NCBI RefSeq assembly: GCF_900115265.1
Contig: NZ_FOVU01000003.1
Span: 186,001-250,000, forward strand
DNA: 64,000 nt
Origin: Bradyrhizobium sp. Ghvi
Lineage (GTDB): Bacteria; Pseudomonadota; Alphaproteobacteria; Rhizobiales; Xanthobacteraceae
Direction of reading: 5' to 3'
Below, one piece after another: positions 58,869 through 64,000 of this stretch (the first letter of the stretch is position 1; every line of letters starts with the position of its first letter). The translations under genes were made by a program, and so were the position numbers. The notes under the pieces are model-generated. The model was given only the letters and a program-made list of their open reading frames with translations. It was not told the DNA's origin and did no database searches.

Positions 58869-60227
58869 ATGACTTTCACCTCATTGCAATTCGCACTCTT
58901 CGTTGCGGTCGTGTTCGGCGCCTATTATCTGCCGCCGTTGCGCCGCTTCCAGGTTCAGCTGCTGGTGCTCGCAAGCCTGGTGTTCTATGGCTCCGGCCAG
59001 CCGGCGTTGCTGCCGCTGCTGCTGCTTGCCGTGCTCGGAACCTATCTCTGCCTGGTGCTGGCGTTCGACAACCGCGCGGTGTGGATGCCTGTCGGCATCG
59101 TGTTCAATCTCGGCCTGCTGGCGTTCTTCAAGTACAAGCTGCTGTTCATCGATCCGGCCGCGGTTCACCCGACCGGAGTCGCGCCACTGGATGTGCTGCT
59201 GCGGCTGCCACTGCCGATCGGCATCTCGTTTTTCGTGTTCCACAACATCAGTCTGCTGGTCGACCTCACGCGCGAGAAGCAGCCACCTCGCTTGCGCGAC
59301 GTCTTCCTCTACATCATCTTCTTTCCGCAGCTGGTGTCCGGGCCGATCACCCGCGCGGGCCAGTTCATGCCGCAGATCGCGCCCAAGCGGCTCGTCGACG
59401 TCGACCTCGTCGAGGCCGCCAAATGGATCCTGACCGGCTATTTCTTCAAGCTCTACGTCGCGAACAATCTCAACGAAATGACGTCCTATATGGACTATCC
59501 GCTCTACGAGACCGTGGCGACGCCGGACCGCTGGCTGCTCGTGTTCCTGTACAGCTACCAGATCTACGCGGACTTCTTCGGCTATTCGGCGATCGCGCTC
59601 GGCCTCGGCCTCTTGTTCGGCTACCGCCTGCCCGTCAACTTCAACCTGCCCTACATCTCGGTTTCGTTCTCCGAATTCTGGACGCGCTGGCACATCTCCT
59701 TGTCCACCTGGCTCAGGACCTATCTCTACATCCCGCTCGGCGGCAACAGGAAGGGGCCGGTCCGCACCTGCCTCAATCTGATGATCGTGATGACGCTCGG
59801 CGGGCTCTGGCACGGCGCGAGCCTGAGCTACGCGCTGTGGGGCATGCTGCACGGCCTGCTGCTCGTCGTCGAGCGCCCGTTCCTGAGATTGCTCGGCGAA
59901 GCCGGACCGGTGGTGCGGGCCGCGCGCATGGGCGTGGTGTTCTTCTGCGTGACGATGCTCTGGATCTTCTTCAAGCTGCCGAACTTCGATCACGCGGTCG
60001 GCTATCTCTCGGGCATGTTCTCGCCGATCGACAATCCAAACCCGACAAAATTGTATCGCAACATGGCGCTGCTCTACGCCCTGCCCGTTCTCGTCCAGCA
60101 TCTCGGCATAGGCGCGCTCCTCGACGGCAGATTGCGGCGATGGGAGCCGTATCTCTATGGTACGCTGGCGGCGATGGCCTGGCTCGAGGCAGGTCCCGAC
60201 GCCGCCTTCATCTATTTCCAGTTTTGA
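58869..60227 (+). CDS. MBOAT family O-acyltransferase
   Basis: 452 residues from MTFTSLQFALFVAVVFGAYY, nine or more membrane segments. MBOAT marks: SFFVFHNISLLVDLTR, FFPQLVSGPITRAGQF, EFWTRWHISLSTWLRTYLYI PLGGNRKG and the catalytic His in GGLWHGASLSYALWG. It resembles AlgI-type enzymes that pass acetyl groups to exopolysaccharides or other envelope glycans. The stop is 2 bp before the next gene, a likely periplasmic partner. Confidence 0.92.
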   Translation: MTFTSLQFALFVAVVFGAYYLPPLRRFQVQLLVLASLVFYGSGQPALLPLLLLAVLGTYLCLVLAFDNRAVWMPVGIVFNLGLLAFFKYKLLFIDPAAVHPTGVAPLDVLLRLPLPIGISFFVFHNISLLVDLTREKQPPRLRDVFLYIIFFPQLVSGPITRAGQFMPQIAPKRLVDVDLVEAAKWILTGYFFKLYVANNLNEMTSYMDYPLYETVATPDRWLLVFLYSYQIYADFFGYSAIALGLGLLFGYRLPVNFNLPYISVSFSEFWTRWHISLSTWLRTYLYIPLGGNRKGPVRTCLNLMIVMTLGGLWHGASLSYALWGMLHGLLLVVERPFLRLLGEAGPVVRAARMGVVFFCVTMLWIFFKLPNFDHAVGYLSGMFSPIDNPNPTKLYRNMALLYALPVLVQHLGIGALLDGRLRRWEPYLYGTLAAMAWLEAGPDAAFIYFQF

Positions 60228-60229
60228 CC

Positions 60230-61111
60230 ATGCAAAGCGCATCCGGGCTGCCATGGCTGATCAAATGCGCGGGCGCCGCTGCTGCGCTGCTGCTGGCCTG
60301 CGGCCTCGCCACCGTGCGGTTCGGCGCGGCACTCCAGCAGCCGACCGTCACGACCCGTGACGGCACCATCATCACCCTCAACCGCTATCTCAGTGAGCCC
60401 GTGCCTGACCTCGTGCTGGTCGGCAGCTCGGTCGCATGGCGCCTCAAGGAGAACTATTTCTCGCGGCCCCGTGTCCGCAATCTCGCTCTCGCCGGCGGCT
60501 CACCGGCAACGAGCCTCGGCATCATCGCGCGCCAGACAAGCCTGCCGAAAATCGTCCTGATCGAGACCAATGTTCTCACGCGCCTGCCCGACGATGCGCT
60601 GATCGCCAAATTCTCGGGCGGGGCGCGCAGCGAGGCGCCGTTCCTGCGCCCGGTGCGGACGGCTGTTGCCGCCTACGAGACCTGGAATCACACGCCGCCC
60701 GATCCTGCAGCGGCGCGCGCGGTGCGGGATCGCCTGCTCAGCGAACCGCCGAGCAGTTTCGACAACAAGGTCTATCTCGACCGCGCCGTGCAACAGATGA
60801 ATGACGAGGATCCCACCGTTCCGACGCGGGTGAATGTGGCGCGCATGAAGGAGCTGATCGACGAGATCGAGCGGCGGGGATCACGCGCCTTCCTGCTCGA
60901 GATTCCCTTCGCGGCTGAGATCGAGGACTCCCGCATGGTCAACATGAGCAAGGCGATCGTCCATGCGGCCTTCCCGGATCGCGGGCGTTGGCTGCCGATC
61001 GATCCGCCGCGAGGCGAGCTGCGCTGGGCCGATGGCGTGCATCTCGACGAGCGCTCGGCCCTGCTCGTCGTGCGCGCCATCGAAAGCGCGCTGGCCGGGC
61101 GCGACCGGTAG
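60230..61111 (+). CDS. SGNH-like envelope protein, partner of the MBOAT acyltransferase
   Basis: 293 residues. An N-terminal membrane anchor (AGAAAALLLACGLATVRFGA) precedes a domain with VLVGSSVAWRLKENYFSRPR (possible nucleophile Ser in GSS), LALAGGSPATSLGII, and a C-terminal DGVHLDERSA whose Asp and His suit an SGNH catalytic pair. The role is probably the second step of O-acylation, like AlgJ/AlgX or DltD beside MBOAT proteins. The frame is open through the MBOAT gene, but the ATG 2 bp after its stop is the sensible start. Confidence 0.78.
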   Translation: MQSASGLPWLIKCAGAAAALLLACGLATVRFGAALQQPTVTTRDGTIITLNRYLSEPVPDLVLVGSSVAWRLKENYFSRPRVRNLALAGGSPATSLGIIARQTSLPKIVLIETNVLTRLPDDALIAKFSGGARSEAPFLRPVRTAVAAYETWNHTPPDPAAARAVRDRLLSEPPSSFDNKVYLDRAVQQMNDEDPTVPTRVNVARMKELIDEIERRGSRAFLLEIPFAAEIEDSRMVNMSKAIVHAAFPDRGRWLPIDPPRGELRWADGVHLDERSALLVVRAIESALAGRDR

Positions 61112-61114
61112 CGG

Positions 61115-61888
61115 CTACACCGCGGCCGTGGTGACACCGCCGTCGATGACGATGGTCTGGCCGGTCATGAAGCTCGAGGCATCCGAGGCGAGGTAGGCAA
61201 CCGCGCCGGCGATCTCGTCGGGCTCGCCGATGCGGCGCAGCGGCGTGGTGGCGGTGCGGCGTTTCAGCAAAGCTTCGTCTTCCCACAATGCGCGGGCGAA
61301 ATCGGTCTTGACGAGGCCGGGCGCGATGCAGTTGACGCGCACGCCTTTTGGGCCCCATTCGCCGGCGAGCGAGCGGCACAGCGCAAAGTCCGCGGCTTTC
61401 GAGATGCCGTAGGCGCCGATCACGGTCGAGCCGCGCAAGCCCCCGATCGAGGAGATGATGATCACGGAGCCCTTGCCGCGCTCGGCCATTTGCGGGATCG
61501 CCAGCGCGGAGAGCCAGATGTTGCTCTTGACGTTCGAGCCCATGATCTTGTCGAAGGCTTCATCCGTGATGTCGAGCAGCGGACCGTAATACGGGTTCAC
61601 TGCAGCGTTGCAGACGAGGATGTCGATCTTGCCGTAGTGCTTCGTGGCGCCTGATATCAGCGCTTCGACCTCGGCCTTGCGCGCGATGTTGCAGGGGATG
61701 ACGATGGCGTCACCGCCGGACGCATTGATGCCGTCGGCGACCTCCTTGCAGGCATCGGCCTTGCGCGAGGAGACCACGACCTTGGCCCCTAACTTTGCCA
61801 GCAACTCGGCCGAAGAGCGGCCGATGCCGCGGCTGGAGCCGGTGACGACGGCGACCTTGCCGGTGAGATCGAACGGGGTGTTTTTCAT
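61115..61888 (-). CDS. SDR family oxidoreductase
   Basis: 257 residues, classical short-chain dehydrogenase: cofactor motif TGSSRGIG (16-23), LVCNAAVNPYYGPLLDI (NAA), catalytic Ser in IIISSIGG and YGISK (Tyr and Lys), PG turn in VNCIAPGLVKTDFA, and DGGVTT at the end. NAD(P)H use and substrate are not evident. It is convergent with the SGNH gene and may work with the adjacent acyl-CoA dehydrogenases in fatty-acid or related catabolism. Confidence 0.93.
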   Translation of the reverse strand: MKNTPFDLTGKVAVVTGSSRGIGRSSAELLAKLGAKVVVSSRKADACKEVADGINASGGDAIVIPCNIARKAEVEALISGATKHYGKIDILVCNAAVNPYYGPLLDITDEAFDKIMGSNVKSNIWLSALAIPQMAERGKGSVIIISSIGGLRGSTVIGAYGISKAADFALCRSLAGEWGPKGVRVNCIAPGLVKTDFARALWEDEALLKRRTATTPLRRIGEPDEIAGAVAYLASDASSFMTGQTIVIDGGVTTAAV

Positions 61889-61910
61889 TGGGGTTGGGCT
61901 CCGCTCCAGT

Positions 61911-62042
61911 TCGTCATTCCGGGACGCGCGTAGCGCGAACTATGATGCGCAATTGCGCATCTGAGAATCCATTTCACCGCGCGTGATGCTGCCTGATGGA
62001 TCCCGGGCTCATCGCTTCGCGATGCCCCGGGATGACAGTCGT
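61911..62042. repeat. Palindromic intergenic repeat, family B copy 1
   Basis: TCGTCATTCCGGGACGCGCG at one end and CCCCGGGATGACAGTCG at the other are near-inverse, with GAATCCATTTC and GATGGATCCCGGGCTC inside. Same family as 63226-63338. It lies between two minus-strand genes. Confidence 0.8.
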
Positions 62043-62050
62043 CGTGGCGA

Positions 62051-63193
62051 CTAGATCAACCCGCCCGAATCCGCGACGCGGCGCTGGTGGTAGTCGGTAT
62101 CGCCAAAGGTGTTCTCGATCATGGTGAGGCGCTTGAAGTAGTGGCCGATTCTAGCCTCCATGGTCATGCCGATGCCGCCGTGGAGCTGGATCGACTGCTG
62201 GCCGACGAATTTGGCCGACTTGCCGATCTGCACCTTGGCCGCGGCGATCGCGTTGGCGCGCTCCTTGGCGTCCTCGAAATCGTTGGCCATGGTCGCGAAC
62301 ATCGACATCGAGCGCGCCTGTTCGGCCGCGACGAACATGTCGGAGGCGCGGTGCTGCAGCGACTGGAACGAGCCGATCGCGACGCCGAATTGTTTGCGCG
62401 TTTTGATGTACTCGACGGTGGTCTTCAGCGACTCGTCCATCAGCCCGACGGCTTCCGCGCAGAGCGCGACGCGGGCTTCGTCCACCACGCGCTCGATCAG
62501 GGCGAGACCATCCTCGGGATTGCCGACGGCTGCATCCGCGCCGACCTCGACGCCGGTGAAGGTGATGTCCGCGGCGTGCAGGCCGTCCTGGGTCGGGTAG
62601 GACTTCTTCGTGACACCCTTGGCATTCGCCGGCACCAGGAACACGCCAATGCCGCTCGTATCGCGTCGGTTACCCTTCGTGCGGGCGGTGACGACGAGCG
62701 TGTCGGCGTTCTCGCCGTTGAGCACGACGAACTTCTCGCCGTCGATCACCCAGCCGTCACCCTTCTTCTTCGCCGTCGTTGAGACGTCGAACAGATCATA
62801 GCGCGAGTTCTTCTCGAGCTGGGCGAAGGCGAGCGTCTTGCTGCCGTCGATGATCCCGGGGACATGCGCGGCCTTCTGCGCATCGGTGCCGGCATGACGC
62901 AGGAAGCCGCCGCCGATCACGACCGTCGCCAGATACGGCTCGAGCACCAACGCCTTGCCGAGCGCTTCCATCACGATCATGGTCTCGACGCCGCCGCCGC
63001 CGAAGCCGCCATCGGCCTCGCTGAAGGGCAGGCCGAGCAGTCCCTGCTCGGCGAGTTTGCCCCAGACCGCTTTGCTCCAGCCGCCCTTCTCCTTCATGTA
63101 TTTCTTGCGGCTCTCGAAATCGTAGGAATCGGTCAGCAGGCCGTCGATGCTTTCCTTGAGAAGCCGCTGCTCCTCGTTCAGATCAAAATCCAT
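62051..63193 (-). CDS. Acyl-CoA dehydrogenase family protein
   Basis: 380 residues: MDFDLNEEQRLLKESIDGLL at the start, LFDVSTTAKKKGDGWVIDGE KFVVLNGENADTLVV, YIKTRKQFGVAIGSFQSLQH and QLHGGIGMTMEARIGHYFKR. FAD-binding and core helices are present. It oxidises an acyl-CoA thioester; chain specificity unknown. It pairs with another acyl-CoA dehydrogenase upstream, typical of two-subunit enzymes for sterol or branched substrates. Confidence 0.92.
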   Translation of the reverse strand: MDFDLNEEQRLLKESIDGLLTDSYDFESRKKYMKEKGGWSKAVWGKLAEQGLLGLPFSEADGGFGGGGVETMIVMEALGKALVLEPYLATVVIGGGFLRHAGTDAQKAAHVPGIIDGSKTLAFAQLEKNSRYDLFDVSTTAKKKGDGWVIDGEKFVVLNGENADTLVVTARTKGNRRDTSGIGVFLVPANAKGVTKKSYPTQDGLHAADITFTGVEVGADAAVGNPEDGLALIERVVDEARVALCAEAVGLMDESLKTTVEYIKTRKQFGVAIGSFQSLQHRASDMFVAAEQARSMSMFATMANDFEDAKERANAIAAAKVQIGKSAKFVGQQSIQLHGGIGMTMEARIGHYFKRLTMIENTFGDTDYHQRRVADSGGLI

Positions 63194-63225
63194 TTCTTTG
63201 GTTCCTCGTACCCGGACTATTTGAC

Positions 63226-63338
63226 TTCGTCATTCCGGGATGGCCCGAAGGGCCAGGCCCGGAATCCATTTCGCCTCAGCGTATGCGGCTCGATGGATTC
63301 CGGGCTCGCGACTTCGTCGCGCCCCGCAATGACGGTGG
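63226..63338. repeat. Palindromic intergenic repeat, family B copy 2
   Basis: TTCGTCATTCCGGGATGGCC and CGCGCCCCGCAATGACGG at the ends, with GGAATCCATTTC and GATGGATTCCGGGCTCG inside. A second copy of the element at 61911. Confidence 0.8.
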
Positions 63339-63376
63339 AAACATTGCCCTCCCCGCCTCCGCGGAGAGGGAACAGA

Positions 63377-64000
63377 TCACAGCCCCAGCACCGCCTTGGC
63401 GATGATGTTGCGCTGGATCTCGTTGGAGCCGCCATAGATCGAGACCTTGCGGTTGTTGAAGTAGCTCGGCGCGATCTGGGCGGTCCAGTCCATGGCTTCG
63501 TTCGAGCCGTCGTCGCCGTGCACGTCGTAGGGCGCGGCGAACGGGCCTATCACTTCCATCAGCAGCTCGGTGGTGGTCTGCTGGATCTCGGAGCCCTTGA
63601 TCTTCAGCACCGAAGAGGCCGGATTGGGTTTGCCCTTGCCGTGCTTGCCTTCGTCGGCGACGACGCGCAGCTGCGTCAGCTCGAGCGCCTTCAGCTCGAT
63701 CTCGCAGGCTGCCAGCTTCTCGCGGAACGCCGAGTCCTGGATGATCGGCTTGCCGCCGGATTCCACCTTGCCGGCGAGATCGCGGATGCGGCGCAGCCGC
63801 TCCTTGGAGACGCCGACGCGGGCGATGCCGGTGCGCTCATTGCCGAGCAGGAACTTCGCGTAGTCCCAGCCTTTGTTCTCCTCGCCGATCAGATTCTCGT
63901 AGGGCACTTCGACGTCGTCGAAGAAGACTTCGTTGACCTCATGGCCGCCGTCGATGGTCTGGATCGGGCGCACGGTGACGCCCTTCGACTTCATCGGGAA
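63377..64000 (-). CDS. Acyl-CoA dehydrogenase, partial (N-terminus outside window)
   Basis: The C-terminal 207 residues: HEVNEVFFDDVEVPYENLIG EENKGWDYAKFLLGNERTG, then IKGSEIQQTTTELLMEVIGP and a C-terminal VSIYGGSNEIQRNIIAKAVL. The frame runs off the end at 64000 without a true start. The Tyr-Gly-Gly-Ser-Asn-Glu end is typical of the family. It would be the partner subunit of the 62051-63193 protein. Confidence 0.92.
   Translation of the reverse strand, partial: FPMKSKGVTVRPIQTIDGGHEVNEVFFDDVEVPYENLIGEENKGWDYAKFLLGNERTGIARVGVSKERLRRIRDLAGKVESGGKPIIQDSAFREKLAACEIELKALELTQLRVVADEGKHGKGKPNPASSVLKIKGSEIQQTTTELLMEVIGPFAAPYDVHGDDGSNEAMDWTAQIAPSYFNNRKVSIYGGSNEIQRNIIAKAVLGL

Noticed and set aside
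58637..61111. A single 824-residue frame that would fuse extra sequence to the SGNH protein
   Set aside because: The first part is an out-of-frame reading of the MBOAT gene; the SGNH gene has its own ATG 2 bp after the MBOAT stop.

Overview
The window is high-GC chromosomal DNA of an alphaproteobacterium, most likely Bradyrhizobium or a close relative. The grounds are the urea transporter/urease operon, a Tad/Cpa pilus locus, the membrane-anchored cytochrome CycM, and dispersed palindromic intergenic repeats. No tRNA, rRNA, CRISPR array or insertion sequence was recognised. Most genes are housekeeping or metabolic; a few lower-GC pockets carry accessory genes.

Layout. (1) 1-6.8 kb, minus strand: urea ABC transporter urtABCDE followed by ureD and the start of ureA, preceded by a good sigma-54 (-24/-12) promoter, so urea import and hydrolysis look nitrogen-regulated. 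(2) 6.9-9.7 kb: DEAD-box RNA helicase, translation factor IF-1 and a cold-shock protein, a compact RNA-handling group with structured leaders. (3) 9.8-21.4 kb: Tad/Cpa pilus locus: flp pilin, cpaA prepilin peptidase, cpaB, cpaC secretin, cpaD, cpaE, cpaF, tadB, tadC, a convergent TPR lipoprotein (tadD-like), a stand-alone CpaC-N-terminal-type protein, and a sterol-desaturase-family enzyme. (4) 21.5-31.2 kb: metallophosphoesterase, M17 aminopeptidase plus NlpC/P60 peptidase, an extreme poly-glycine secreted protein, a padR-DUF1700-DUF2807 operon, an alpha/beta hydrolase and a DUF4261-like protein. (5) 31.4-39.2 kb: a Yej-type peptide ABC transporter with two tandem binding proteins. (6) 39.4-50.2 kb: cycM, kdsB, prephenate dehydratase, an LLM flavin oxidoreductase, metF-metH, a GST and a threonine/serine dehydratase.

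(7) 50.2-53.3 kb is the most interesting part: a lower-GC island with a two-gene minus-strand operon. The first gene encodes a reverse transcriptase (motif A Asp, GLPVG, FADD) with a long helical C-terminal domain. It overlaps by 4 bp a 241-residue protein with a PD-(D/E)xK-like nuclease signature. This resembles the defence-associated (UG/DRT-type) reverse transcriptases and is a candidate anti-phage system. Upstream of it lies a long, probably decayed reading frame.

(8) 53.3-64 kb: GNAT acetyltransferase, penicillin-acylase-family hydrolase, glycerol kinase, a DUF559 protein, an MBOAT/SGNH acyl-transfer pair, an SDR and two acyl-CoA dehydrogenases (the last cut by the window end). Several palindromic repeats sit in the gaps. 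All calls come from reading the sequence; no database search was run.
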